Assembly: GCA_946894095.1 (NCBI GenBank)
Contig: OX335642.1
Coordinates: 26,113,021-26,177,020 of the forward strand
Direction of reading: 5' to 3'
Length of the DNA stretch: 64,000 bases
DNA from: Incurvaria masculella
Taxonomy: Eukaryota > Arthropoda > Insecta > Lepidoptera > Incurvariidae
The notes below the pieces were generated by a model. That model was not told where the DNA came from. It saw nothing but the letters and a program-made list of their open reading frames with translations, and ran no database searches. Positions 42,877 to 53,720 of this stretch are shown in pieces. Numbering within the stretch: the stretch's first letter is position 1; each line of letters begins with the position of its first letter. The position numbers and the translations under genes were made by a program.

Positions 42877-43206
42877 CTACAGTTTATTAATAATAGTGGC
42901 CGTCTTCCTGACGTCAACAGCCATCCTCCATTTGTCCAGCCACTCTCGCAGCAAATCCAGCAGCCGCTGTATCTTCTTGGTTGCTATTTTTACCAGACAT
43001 GACGAGGCAAAGTAAGCGCTGCCGTCAGCGAATAACGGTGTTAGAGCCGTTTCCACTCCTGTAGATGACCTTCTTAGGTGGGAATGAATGCCGCATAGAG
43101 GAGCGGCGAAGGCAGCTTTCCTGGAAGATGCTGGCACTAATACGTTGCACAGGGGAGTCCTGTCCCTCCACCGAGACGTAGAAGCCCGCCCGTTGAGGAA
43201 GGACAC
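42877..43206 (-). pseudogene. Jockey-like LINE reverse-transcriptase core fragment
   Basis: The minus-strand frame ends LLREWLDKWRMAVDVRKTAT. It contains LTPLFADGSAYFASSCLVKI, where FADG stands at the position of the catalytic YADD of jockey-type enzymes. The second aspartate is replaced by glycine, so the site is dead as read. Upstream, SFLNGRA and VPASSRKAAF correspond to the segments before the catalytic box, with the reading frame blurred by small indels. Both ends are truncated. Confidence 0.8.
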
Positions 43207-43319
43207 AAATCTAGAAAGAATGCATGGATTAAGATCTGAAATCTTTGATTATATTTTTTTTATCAGGTGCTCAGAAAAGCCAAATATACCCCAAACCTAA
43301 TGTCAACCACAAGGGCGTC

Positions 43320-43500
43320 CTCTAATTATCTGCAAGTTCCACAGAGCAGCGTCCATGGTAGTACCTGTAGAACAGACTGAGCTACCCCACAAACCGTCTG
43401 TGGTTAAGGGACTCCAAGACAGCGGTGAGTTGTGGGTCCCCAATAAGACGGACCTCTCGGCGCTGAATTTAGTCCAACGACGCCAACAGGTACTGGGGAC
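43320..43500 (-). pseudogene. Jockey-like LINE C-terminal fragment, out of order
   Basis: On the minus strand the translation includes VRLIGDPQLTAVLESL and LSLFYRYYHGRCSVELAD, with two stop codons. In an intact jockey-type ORF2 these motifs come after the catalytic core. Here they lie at higher coordinates on the minus strand, that is before it, so this is a separate insertion or a rearranged part. Confidence 0.7.
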
Positions 43501-45183
43501 TACTTTCCCATATGTGGCTATATGAATAATTTTCCAGTATACATGTCATCATAAGAAAATAATATAATTTCAAAATTATAATGATTTTAAAACAAAAACT
43601 ATGGAGACAGAAAATTAAAACTGAACTATGTAGTAGTTTGGGCAACTACGCACTTTCCTTTCGGACTTAGCCACGACTTCAGCGTAACGGAGCCACGCAT
43701 ATCGCTTGGTGAATAAAAGTTTGAGCCTTCAGCAAATCCACAGCCTTCGGCTATCGTCCTAATTCCTTCAGCAAGTTGGCCTGCGAAGGCTGAAGTCTCC
43801 ATTAATTAGGAAACTTCCAGAAGGGCGTCGACAGTGCAAATACAATTGTTTTCTTTCGCTCCAGAGTTTTGCTTAATGATCGCTCAGACCCTATTACGTC
43901 TCGGTGGCTTGATTATTTAGACCGGAATAGAAGCTTGTAACCCATCGATTGAGTTAGCTCTGTCTGTCGCCTATCCTTAGTTCACGAACAAAATAGTCTC
44001 TTTTTACAACCCTGTAAGGGCAGCACGGAGCTAAGTGAGCTACACTTTTAAAAGAACTAAAGGACTTTCATGTTTGAAATTGGGCATAGTTAAAGACGCA
44101 TATTCGCTGCATTTTTCCCGGAATCATATATTACTCCCGTACTTGTGAGAGCGGTGTTCTTTATATGTTCGAGGGGACCTATTTCAGGGTTTGGGTCACG
44201 CTCTCGTGGGTAGCAGCCATTGAGGTTCTTCCCAACTCTATGACAGTAGTAGTCGACCGACGCCAGCCCATTCGTCATCCTCGGTAGCACCACCTGACTG
44301 TGGGGAGATGCATTTTGAATATAAAACGAAACGGAACGAAACTGCCGCTTCTGCGGATCTTCTTTCTGTATTCTAATGTTGTTATTAGCACGTAGTAAGT
44401 TTACTACTATGATCGTAATCCTGTGATTTTTGTCACTGGAATGAATTATATATGTGTGTTCTATCTTTATTTATAACATGAAAATACATTTAAAGCACAT
44501 TTGGAGATTAGCACATTTGTAAGTCTATTTCTTCACTGACTAAGCATGGCAGGGCTAGGCTTGTCGGTGTTGGAATCCTCGCATTGAATGATATATTATC
44601 GGAACGGCTTTATTAACTTATTTCAAATGATAAGGATGTTGCCCGGTATAATGGTTTTCAGAGCTTATACCTAAACAAGCGCACCCGTTTCTGTCAAAAT
44701 GGAATAAAATCGTTGCCGTTGTGAAATGTGGACAATATCGCTACCATAGCGAAAATGTTCGGGCCGACACGCCGACGGATTACGGGAGAATTGATACGTC
44801 ATCGCATCTGCGGGTCACATACACGCAACTTTGGACTGACATATTAGTGTGGAGGTCTTATTGCATTAGCTGACTTAGATTTTAAGTGTTGTTCGACATT
44901 CGACTCATATTTATAGCTAACTTATTTTTCCGCCACGTTGTTAAGTAAAAGGCCTTATTGTTCTGATGAAACGAAGCGTGGAGACAGGAATAGAAGAGCA
45001 AATCGAGGATGTTTAAAACAACAAATTCTACAAGTCAGTGATCTGTGCGCAAGTTAGCAAGAATAATGGAAGCAATCATTTGATTTTTCGACCAAGCCGA
45101 AACAATGGCTGCAGAATAATAATAAATACCTTATTTAACTTCAGTCGTTAAGTGACACGTCGTCCTCTCGGGTTTCGATCTTA
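43501..45183. other. No supported gene
   Basis: At 43627-43800 the minus strand is open for 57 codons (RTIAEGCGFAEGSNFYSP..), and a second frame reads KRYAWLRYAEVVAKSERKVR. This could be a mobile-element tail that I do not recognise. A 67-codon minus-strand frame at 44090-44293 is likewise unassigned. The rest shows nothing. Confidence 0.35.
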
Positions 45184-45420
45184 AGGTTAAGTAACACTAA
45201 CAGGCCGGAACATTGATGGGTGACCGACCGTACGGCGGCTGAGGCTAGCCTTGGTTTGTATTACACGTAAAATTGTAGGTCTCCTTTCTTAACACTAGCT
45301 TAGGTTGGTATCATCGAATTGAATAAAACATGGTGGATTTGCTAATAACATTGTTTTCTATCTACCTAAGGAACCTCGGGAAGGACCTTCTGGTGAATAA
45401 GAAATGTAGTTTTCTCTTCT
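45184..45420 (+). mobile_element. 5S-type SINE, strongly decayed
   Basis: The 5S-derived segment is still visible as GGTTAAGTAACACTAACAGG then CATTGATGGGTGACCG, followed by GAGGCTAGCCTTGGTTTG, GTAGGTCTCCTTTCTTA and relics of the body. The tail is missing. Confidence 0.6.
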
Positions 45421-45884
45421 ACAAATTAATAATTAAATCGTAGTCAAACTGACACATTGACGTGAACAAAAATAAAATCTTCATAATCACCAATGATATG
45501 ACACTTTGTTGACACATGCATGGCGCAGTTCCCTGGAAGCGATGTTATATTTGTTCCAAATGTTTTATCTCTCCGCAGATTGTTATTTGATATGCGAATT
45601 GTAATAATAACCGACTAGTGTTAACATTTTTACAAGCTTCGAATCCTGAAATTTGTATTGATGGGTTCATTATATCTTATAATATGTTTTGTGTTTTCAT
45701 ACCAATTATGGTATAAGGCCAAATTAATGACATTTCATGGTACCTTGGCACAAAATATATGTTGTGTCTCTATCCATGTGAAACCGTATTCCAAATGTAC
45801 TGTACCTTAAATATCCAGTCTAAACCTAGAATGAAGAAATACAGACGAAATTGATTTAACACAGTATAATGGCGCTACAAGTGC

Positions 45885-45955
45885 ACATGCAGATTTCATA
45901 ACGGTGGTTGTGTGGGATTTGCCATCTATGCCAGGTTGCAAAAAAAAAAACATCT
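45885..45955 (+). mobile_element. SINE 3' tail fragment
   Basis: CATAACGGTGGTTGTGTGGG, CCATCTATGCCAGGTTGC and an A run match the last 60 bases of the shared SINE tail (compare 52588-52636). The remainder of the element is absent. Confidence 0.6.
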
Positions 45956-47053
45956 TATATCTATAGACGCATACAAGCGCTGTCCTTGCATCGAGAGCTA
46001 GTCTACCAAAACGCTAGAAACGCCAAGAACATATTGACTATTAATATATTTACTATTTAAGTATGTACTGTAGTAATAACGTTACAAGGCTTGACTCTAT
46101 GTTAACGCGTTTTTATATTGATTAAATGTATATTTTTGAAAATATATATTCCTTTTTGTGAGTGTACTTTTTTTCTTTCAACCAAATACATATAGAAATG
46201 TAATCCAGCTTAACTTTAGTTTATTTATTTTTACAATATATATTGTAATATACATTTTTATTTTGTCTACAAAAAAGAAAAAAAGGTACTAGCTTCCGCT
46301 TATTATGTAAGAAGTTTCTTTAAAAACGTAACAGAATATTATCTACTATTTTTACATATTGCAGCAAAAATTCTCCCGAATTCATATAGACTTGTCGGGG
46401 GCATTTTTCCGTTCCATTTTGAATATGTAACGAGAGCCGAATTGTGTCCCGTGAAATTAAACATTCCTGAAATGTCGAACCGCTCAAAGCAGTGTGTGTA
46501 ACAGAGATCTTTTTTTTTGATCGACACTCAATACATACTCGACTAATACTATACAGAGTCCTCAAATGTTTTAGTAGATTATTATTAATCTAGGCTATTC
46601 TGAGGTCAAGTGTTTACTTTGTTTATTTAAGTAGCGAGATATGGGGGTGTTTTGCATCAAAGTAGATGGCACCAGGGTCATTCGATGCTGCGTCTGCGTT
46701 AACTCCTAAATAATATAAAGTTAAAAACTAAATCTACATTGGCGAGCATACTGAGTGGTTGTGTATTTTATAATCTATATAAAACTGTTTACATAAAAAA
46801 ACTAGACATTTTGGGATAATTATAAATCAAAGTATAAAAATGTTTGCCCTTCGTTGTCTCATAATTTTGTCGCAAACGCCAGCATTAAATACATACAATA
46901 TTTACATAACTACATAACGTGCAAATGGAATAAGATTATTTGCTCTGATTAGACTAAACATATTTTTCAGATATGTAGCTGATTGAATAAATTATCTTTG
47001 TGCCCAAAGCTCATTCTTCCAAATCAGTTTATTGGTTCCTGAGAAGCGACCCC
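45956..47053. other. No supported gene; one dispersed-repeat copy
   Basis: AT-rich. The stretch 46650-46760 (GTAGATGGCACCAGGGTCAT, then TACTGAGTGGTTGTG) is the second copy of the dispersed repeat seen at 12589-12680. The 60-80 codon frames at 46320-46565 have no motif. Confidence 0.4.
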
Positions 47054-47602
47054 TTAAGGTGGCCCATCCCGCTCAACTCCCTATACAAACGGGGAAAGAA
47101 GATGACGCCCATATTTCTTGTCAGAGATCCCAAATTTTGCTCAAAATAGCTTTATTTGATTGAACTAGATGTCTGATAACTGTAAGCATCGTAAAATTGT
47201 GTTTGGTTTCTAAGTTATAAGGTCTGAAAGTTCGATTTTTTCGCGCGTTTTATACGATAACTTTGGAGGTGGAATACGCAATGATAAAGTTAGAATATCT
47301 TAAAAAGATAGGTCATCAGACATAGCTTATTTAATCAAGATTTAAAATCTATTTGGTTTTTGTTCGATTTTTAACTACAGCGGTCGTGGTTTACTTTTAG
47401 CTATAAGTCGTTTTGTAATTATTTTTATGTAAATCTTACTAAATCATGCACTATGCACATTGTCTTTTTTGTGGACATGTTGCATCTTCTTAATCACAAA
47501 GCCTGTCTTTTTCTATGAAACAGAAAAGGTGTCAGAGCGCAACAGCACGGTTTTGTTCCGTGCCCGCGAACGAGTTAGTCCCGCCGGGTTTGGCCACCTT
47601 AA
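47054..47602 (-). mobile_element. TTAA-type MITE, full copy
   Basis: TTAA at 47054-47057 and at 47599-47602 bound 541 bases whose ends are GGTGGCCCATCCCG and the inverse of GGTGGCCAAACCCGG. The sequence is the reverse complement of unit 2 at 18146-18687. The perfect TTAA flanks give the target duplication expected for piggyBac-type transposition. Frames at 47460-47775 run through its right end and are not genes. Confidence 0.88.
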
Positions 47603-48671
47603 ATTCTTTCAACGGGACCAAAAAAAGGACTTCAGCGCGCAATCCCCATCCATTAGAAAAGTTTAAAAAAAAAATTTGCAAACAGATAAACTACCACAAA
47701 ATGTTAATGAATAGCTCTCCGAGCTCCTCTGCTCTAGTGGAGCACGTGCGAGCTGTACATTTCGGGCAAGCGTAGTTTTTGCAGGCGCAGATAATGTCGG
47801 GTGAAGTTACGAAAGCAGAAATGCACTTTTTGTTTGCAGCAAAGCAGTCAGTTGCTGCATTGTATGCTGGCTGAAATTAGAAAAAGTTCGTAAATGCTGA
47901 AGCTCTTGTTTCTATGTGTAGTTATTGATAAAACATAATTAAAATAATAAATTACGAGTATTTATTTCAGATCAGACGTCCGTGGATATAATTACATTAA
48001 TAATCAAAAAATATTTTCTTTTATACAATAAACATGAAATATTATAAAATTATATTAATGTTATGCTATTATTTAATTTAATCATTTAAGTTATTAATAC
48101 AAAGCTTGAAAGCTATTGAAACGCCATTAATAAGATATTGAAAATGAGTACATGTACATACGAACAAATCGGTTGTAAGTATAATCTATTTATATCTATA
48201 CTAAGGGTTTTAATTAATAATTAATTATAATACTAAAGGTTTTTTTTTCCCTGGTTTGTGGATATAATAATATGTATTAGTGTATTGTATCATGTATATT
48301 AGTATATTCAATTATATGTATAAATATGTATATATTATGGTATATGTATGTTTATGGAGTTAATTTTTTTTTCTTTTCAAATTCTGGTGTGTCACCTACC
48401 TACAGATATTTCTATTGCCTTTCCTCATCACCCCAAGGGTTGACTGGAAGAAATCACTCTTAGTGATAAGTCCGCCTTTGTGCAGTATTGTTGTTTTGCT
48501 GTATGTTTTCTCTGAAATTGTATTTTTGTTATGCACAATAAAGAATTTATTTATTCATTCATAAATCTGTAAGGGGTGTTCATCGAGTAAGTTGCTTTGT
48601 TTTCTAAGATACTTCGTTTGTAGACTTTATGTATGATACTAAAATTAAATTGACGATTTTTAGAAATCAGT
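47603..48671. other. No supported gene
   Basis: AT-rich DNA with long TATA-like runs (48200-48350). Nothing recognised. Confidence 0.5.
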
Positions 48672-49172
48672 TCTGTATGTATGTATGTTCCTCCATAACT
48701 CTTAAACCGATAATCAAAATTCGATTAAACTTGCTACACGTATATTTCATTACATGAGACACAGCATAGGCTATATAGAATTCAGTTCCAGAATTCAACT
48801 CTGGGCGCAGTCAGATTCCGGATGGGTTACCGTTTTAGATGTTGAAGGTGGCTGTGGTTCGTATTCCTCATAAAATTTTAGGTCCCCTTCCTTACTTACT
48901 TACTAGGTGGTAGGGTTAATCTTCCCTAGTGCCGTAATGGTCTGGCGGCACATGCTTTTAAAATTCGCTCCCAAATGTTAACGAAGCTCTAAATGGGAAT
49001 GTGAAATCATGCCATATCGGTTCAAACGATTTTTATTAAATTTGAGAGATGGATACATAGTCCTGGACCAGCATTTTGGTGGGTTACTTTTTATCCTGGA
49101 AATAATTCAGACCGAAATCAGTCCAACACAATATTGACCCGAGCGGAGCCGGGTACCGCAGCTAGTACTAAA
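48672..49172 (+). mobile_element. CTAGCTG-type element interrupted by a SINE
   Basis: The 5' part (CCTCCATAACTCTTAAACCG, GACACAGCATAGGCTATATA, GAATTCAGTT) and the 3' part (ACGAAGCTCTAAATGGGAAT, CATGCCATATCGGTTCAAAC, GAGCGGAGCCGGGTACCGCA then GCTAG) together match the minus-strand element at 25009-25548. Between them, 48790-48965, lies a 5S-type SINE. The SINE is thus younger than the host element. Confidence 0.75.
48790..48965 (+). mobile_element. 5S-type SINE nested in a dispersed element
   Basis: CTGGGCGCAGTCAGATTCCG then GATGGGTTACCG is a diverged 5S-derived segment. It is followed by GAAGGTGGCTGTGGTTCGTA, AGGTCCCCTTCCTTACTTAC and TAGGTGGTAGGGTTAATC. The copy stops in the body, lacking the last 200 bases. 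Confidence 0.7.
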
Positions 49173-49719
49173 CATAAAAAAGAGTCAAATTGAGAATCTC
49201 CTCCTTTTTCGAAGTCTTAACCGACCTTAAAGTAGTTTATTGCGTGGTCTCATTTACTCCGCGCTTTTTCTGCTGTTCGATTTTCATGCTTGTCCAAATG
49301 TGATTCATGGGTTCACATAATAAATAAGATATGTGCCCAGATCGTTGATTGCCGCCAATTTCGTCGATCTCTGTGCCTCTAATAAATGTTTTTGTTTAAT
49401 AAATAACTGCAGTTAATCATATCTGGGTCAATTTTTTTTCTTTACTAGGAATGAGCTACTAGTTACCATTTTAATAATAGTATTTATTTAAGTATTCAAA
49501 TGTACACATTAAAAGGTCTAAGCTGGCACTTATTTCTCGTTATGCTTAAGTAACTCATTTCTCTTTCACTGTGCTGTGGTTATCAATACGGCACGTATTT
49601 CTAATCCATCACCATAAGAGAATCTTTGATCGCTAATGCGTTCGATCTTATCCGATGATTCGGTAACTGGGGCTAATAATAAATTAAATCGTCGGGTAAA
49701 CATGCAAGTGAGATATTAA
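49173..49719. other. No supported gene
   Basis: AT-rich. At 49190-49222 there is a short relic of the ACCGACTTC-type element end (AATTGAGAATCTCCTCC..AACCGACC). Nothing else. Confidence 0.5.
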
Positions 49720-49882
49720 GCCCCGGTTGCACGAAGAGACGTGGGATTTAAACAAATGTTAAAACACGTCACTTTTAGTGATCCGCATAGAGTTCCTTCC
49801 ATACTGTCCACACAAAGTGCCGTGTCTGATCATACTTTGACGTTGATTTTGATTTTTTATTCTTTCGTGCACTCGGCCCTAA
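49720..49882. mobile_element. CCCCGGTTGCACGAA-ended MITE, copy 1
   Basis: GCCCCGGTTGCACGAAGAGA on the left pairs imperfectly with TCTTTCGTGCACTCGGCCC on the right. The interior ACACGTCACTTTTAGTGATC, GTTCCTTCCATACTGTCCAC is nearly identical to the copy at 62804-62970. The frame at 49741-49944 is a repeat frame, not a gene. Confidence 0.8.
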
Positions 49883-49887
49883 GTCTG

Positions 49888-50044
49888 TTGTTTGGTTTCA
49901 TTTCTTACCATGATGTCAAAGCACGTGTTATTCGGCCAAGTTAACTGAAATTTACCACTTAACATGGTACAGAATTTAACTAATCATCAGATAAAATTAC
50001 TCACTTACATTGTCTACCGATGAGTTAATTTACCGTGGTAGACT
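49888..50044. mobile_element. Diverged copy of the TTACCATGGTA-ended MITE
   Basis: TTCGGCCAAGTTAACTGAAA and GATGAGTTAATTTACCGTGG then TAG match parts of the element at 34842-35034 in the same order. It directly follows the CCCCGGTTG MITE; the two may be parts of one composite. Confidence 0.55.
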
Positions 50045-50480
50045 TCAAATGCCAGCGAAACAAAGTATCTATCAAAATCGTTGGTCAAAATACAACCCGA
50101 GATTAAAACAGTGTGTAAGTTATAACGAAGTGAAGGAAATGAAATTCAAACATAAACATTGAAGACTGCGTTAAAAGTAAATTAGAATAAATTGTTTCGC
50201 ATTTTTATAGCTTTGCGCAAGGGTTGCGAAAATTGCGACACCAAAATTATGCAAATTGACGAGCGGCCATTCCATACAAAAAATAACTTATTTTGTACCC
50301 TAAATTAGGTTATACCCGTATAACCTTCTTTTAGGCTACAGAACGTTAATTTTTCTAATTCCATTAATTATAATGTATTTAAGTTAATTGTAAATATGTT
50401 TCACGCCAACGTTTCTGACAAAATTTCAACATGCACAAAGTTTGTCTGTCAAAATATACAATCTATGTTTTGTTTAATGG
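50045..50480. other. No supported gene
   Basis: AT-rich unique DNA; nothing recognised. Confidence 0.5.
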
Positions 50481-50804
50481 TTAATTAATAAAATGGTTAA
50501 TTGAAAAAAATATGTATTCATCTATAAAAATTTTGCCCCTTATCACCACCTCAAATACAGAATGGGTTCTTTCTTGCTTCACGGTCGATTCTGCATCAAA
50601 CAAGTTGTCTATACCTAACTCTGCAATTGGATATAATCCATTTTCTAGGAATGTCTTAATTTTATCTTTATCTACTCTTTGATATATTTTCTTGTAGTTG
50701 TTTGTTATCATTACCTGCCTAGTTATCGAGATAATAAAAAAAAAATGCGACGATTCTCGGAGAAAAAATATTTTTTTTTGTTTTATAATATTTAGTAATA
50801 TCAA
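50481..50804 (-). CDS. Unrecognised coding-like frame, possibly one exon
   Basis: The minus strand is open for 107 codons. The central 65 residues look like real protein, with alternating charged and hydrophobic positions and no low complexity: YKKIYQRVDKDKIKTFLENG, then LYPIAELGIDNLFDAEST, then HSVFEVVIRGKIFIDEY. The N-terminal 30 residues are phenylalanine/isoleucine-rich and translate a T-rich tract. An acceptor-like AACTAGGCAG at about 50718 suggests an exon starting there, at QVMITNN. After DEYIFF the sequence becomes AT-rich. I do not recognise the family; it may be an exon of a host gene, a mobile-element ORF or a transferred gene relic. Confidence 0.35.
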   Translation of the reverse strand: MILLNIIKQKKIFFLRESSHFFFIISITRQVMITNNYKKIYQRVDKDKIKTFLENGLYPIAELGIDNLFDAESTVKQERTHSVFEVVIRGKIFIDEYIFFSINHFIN

Positions 50805-52310
50805 CCATTCGATTAGTGTGATTTTTTTAATAAACAGGTACTTTTAAAGAAACCGATCGTTTAAAAATATATCAATATTTCAGGCGCATCACCTACTATC
50901 GTGGTTTTTGTTAACAACTTTTGTCTCAACATCATTTTAGTGTTTAAAACAAAATCTACTCAGAGCATAGTTTCGAAAGAAAAATTATCATGACAATGTA
51001 ACGATGTAACGCAAACCCTAAAAGAGCGCGCAGATTTGTCACAATGGTTATTACGCCGCGCCTCCACTCCCGTTACAATGTTCTCTGAAAGTATTAATTC
51101 CTGGATCCGTATTTTTTCCCAAAATAAATAAGAGAGGGGAGCAGTGAGAGTAGATTCTGGAGCGTGTTGGTCATTAAAAATTACCGCCATCCATTTTCTC
51201 GGTGAAATCGCGGCACGCTAGCGACTCGGGACGATCTACTTACGATGAATTGGAAATTATCGATATGTTAACATTAAAAAGCTTCAAACTAGGAATCGTT
51301 GCAATTGCCACCTGGACGCCTATTATAGGAATTCCGTGCTCAGGAATCAGGATCTTCTAGCGGTAGTCAGAGATTTTCTCGACGGAAAACTCGAATCATT
51401 GAAATACTGTGCTCCGGAATCCTTCCGTCGAGAAAACCGTTTTGATAGCAACGGTGAGATATTTGGACGCTGCTATGTTCATGTCCAGTTACACAGAAAA
51501 AACGAAGGACTTATTGGGTGAAATTGGCCTAATGTAGGTTATGTTATTTTTAAAATAGCTATATTTCAAAAAATATAAAGCATAATACCGTATCTTCCAC
51601 ACAATGTTTTCATTAGTAAATTCAATTTAGAATCTCATAATATTTCGGTTACAAAAAATATTTTTCTTGCTTAACATAACATATAAGATAGATTGCAATT
51701 AAATTTATTAATAAGTGATTGTATACAAATAAATTAATTACTTAACCCAAATTTTACTAATTATATTTAAGATAGTTGTTAAATATATTTTAATCACTTC
51801 AATAATATGGTATTACCGAATGCGTCGTTTCCCCGATTTGCGCTCTGACAACATAACCTGATGTCGGTAAACCTCATTCCAGTAGATCGTAAAATAATAG
51901 TTGATATTTTCTCAGAGCTACGAGATTATGTGGATCTGAAATTAGTATTTGTTTTACCAACATAATACCAGCAATAGCAATCTAACATATCTGGAATAGT
52001 TTAGGATGGTTACAAAAGTGGATTGATTCGTTCGGGGAAGAATCAATTTCCAGTTATACTATCATATTCAATTTATTATTGTTCTTATTCCATCGAAATC
52101 AGTAATAACTTAGTATTTTGTAACATCAAAATTATAGATATTTTTGGAGTGATGTTGCTCACAACGAAAAAAAGGTACCCTTCTTTGTCGAGGGCCAACA
52201 GGTCTCCCTTTTTAAATATTTCGAAGGGCCGCATTACCAAATTTATTTTGTCGTGTGCTTGCGTCTTATAAACTATAGTTGTTCATGCACGGGTAGTGAA
52301 GTGACTCGGG
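50805..52310. other. No supported gene; imperfect hairpin at 51370
   Basis: At 51371-51436 GATTTTCTCGACGGAA and TTCCGTCGAGAAAACC form a stem around a 35-base loop. It lies between two related GTGCTC-GGAATC words, like a small decayed MITE. The rest is AT-rich with no gene. Confidence 0.45.
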
Positions 52311-52339
52311 CACGACGGGTGATCACGTCACCCGTCGTG
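52311..52339. repeat. Perfect 12-bp stem hairpin, GC-rich
   Basis: CACGACGGGTGA and TCACCCGTCGTG flank a 5-base loop. It is GC-rich and perfect in an AT-rich setting. It could be the centre of a palindromic element or a structured regulatory site; no poly-T follows to suggest a terminator. Confidence 0.7.
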
Positions 52340-52411
52340 GCGCGAGGTCATTACATACAACTTATCCTTAATATAAGACTTGTGGCGAAATTAGGACTGT
52401 GTCTGTTCTTC

Positions 52412-52636
52412 CCGGGCCTCATTAAGCCCGCCCGGGTTGGTACCATCGCATTGGATGAAAGATGGTCAAAGCGGCAATGAAAAATTGTCCGTGTTTTCCA
52501 TCCAATTCAATGTAGCCGTGCTCGTAAAGGGAAGGTCCTGGCATGGCACCTGATTCCTTCGGGAATGTGGTGTATTGGGCTAATATCATAACGGTAGTTG
52601 TGTGGTATTAGCCATCCATGTCAGTTCGCATAAAAA
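52412..52636 (+). mobile_element. SINE, 5'-truncated, well-preserved body and tail
   Basis: The copy starts in the body at ATTAAGCCCGCCCGGGTTGG and keeps ATCGCATTGGATGAAAGATG, TTCAATGTAGCCGTGCTCGT, GGTCCTGGCATGGCACC and the tail CCATCCATGTCAGTTCGCAT with an A-rich end. It is close to the 8351 copy, so it is one of the younger ones. 5' truncation of this kind fits LINE-driven insertion. Confidence 0.85.
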
Positions 52637-52789
52637 AATAAAAATGTATGTCAACGCGATGAAAAAATACGGCAACCTAATAACCCAGGCCGCATATTTT
52701 AACACTTGCAAATAAAACTAAGCCTATACGGTACTTCCGGTGACCTAAATTTCGTCGTAAAAATTTGGAAAGAAGCAAGGTTCTCACTT

Positions 52790-52885
52790 GATACAATCGT
52801 ATCAACCCAGGCGGGATTCACTCACCACCTAGTGAGTAAGGAAAATAACCTGCAGTTTTACCTGGAATCCGAACCACGAACGACG
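52790..52885 (-). mobile_element. SINE fragment (minus strand)
   Basis: The minus strand reads TCGTTCGTGGTTCGGATTCC, GGTAAAACTGCAGG, CCTTACTCACTAGGTGGTGA, matching the first part of the SINE body. It is only about 95 bases long. Confidence 0.6.
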
Positions 52886-53205
52886 AATCCCTTAGTCACC
52901 TCTCATGACGTGCACGGGAAGAAATGCAGTGGGCCCAATTGTATTCTATTGACACGCCAGGTATCGTCTTCGATTGAATATTGTTAATATTCCAAGAACA
53001 TTGGTAAATGCAAAATACTTTATACTCTCAAAAATATTGATGTTTTTTCTGTTATCCTGAATGTGGTGTTCTTTTGGATGGTTAGTATTATGGAGATTAT
53101 TTCTCCTCTCTACAAATTGAAGTGCAAAATATAAATTTGATAAACTTAGTTTACGCAATGACAGCTCTGCCTTTTCCACGTATTTAAATCGAAACTTTTA
53201 TTGAA

Positions 53206-53415
53206 CTGAACATTGATGGCTAATAATACACCTACTCTTCCAACTTATCCCAACACATCACATTGAAAAAAGGTACCATGCCAGGGCATTGCAAATTGCG
53301 CGGCTACATTAAAATGGACGGAAGACACTCTAATAGATTTCAATGCCACGTTGACATATTTCATTCAATGCGATCATAATAACCCGGGCCGGATTATCCC
53401 TACCACCTTAAGGAA
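53206..53415 (-). mobile_element. SINE body fragment (minus strand)
   Basis: The minus strand carries GGTGGTAGGGATAATCCGGC, GCATTGAATGAAATATG, TTTTAATGTAGCCGCGCAAT, CCTGGCATGGTACC and the tail with TTAGCCATCAATGTTCAG. It is well diverged. The head is absent. Confidence 0.7.
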
Positions 53416-53569
53416 ATACCTTTTTTCGTGTACCACCCAGAACCACCGAGCTCAGTGATGCTCAACCTCGAAGATCGAACACCGAGGCTGACATCTAAAT
53501 TATGTTTACAAAATATTTTTTTTTGTTTCAGATAATCTTCAGGTCATCAAATCCTTGGTAAGTTTTTTT

Positions 53570-53720
53570 ATTTTTTTATGTCGAGCTCGGCATATTATTA
53601 CGTACGCCAGGCCCTCAAATGACAGGTGCTCGACGACGCCCATGGGTTTTCGAGCTTTCACGGCGGCTGCGACCATGCCTATGGGCAGTGCTTCTTCACA
53701 CCATGTTGAAAGGATAAGTT
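53570..53720 (-). pseudogene. Jockey-like LINE 3' end fragment
   Basis: The minus strand encodes the same decayed tail as the 7262-7690 frame (SSKTHGRRRAP, then a GGGCCTGGCGTACG stretch). It ends in a T-rich run on the plus strand (TTTTTTTATTTTTTTATG), which is the poly(A) tail of a minus-strand insertion. Only about 130 bases of the element remain. Confidence 0.7.

Noticed and set aside
47460..47775. Two overlapping frames of 68 and 86 codons
   Set aside because: They cover the right end of the TTAA-type MITE and its flank; no motif or splice context.
49741..49944. A 67-codon protein
   Set aside because: The frame runs through a MITE that has a second copy at 62804-62970; it is repeat sequence.
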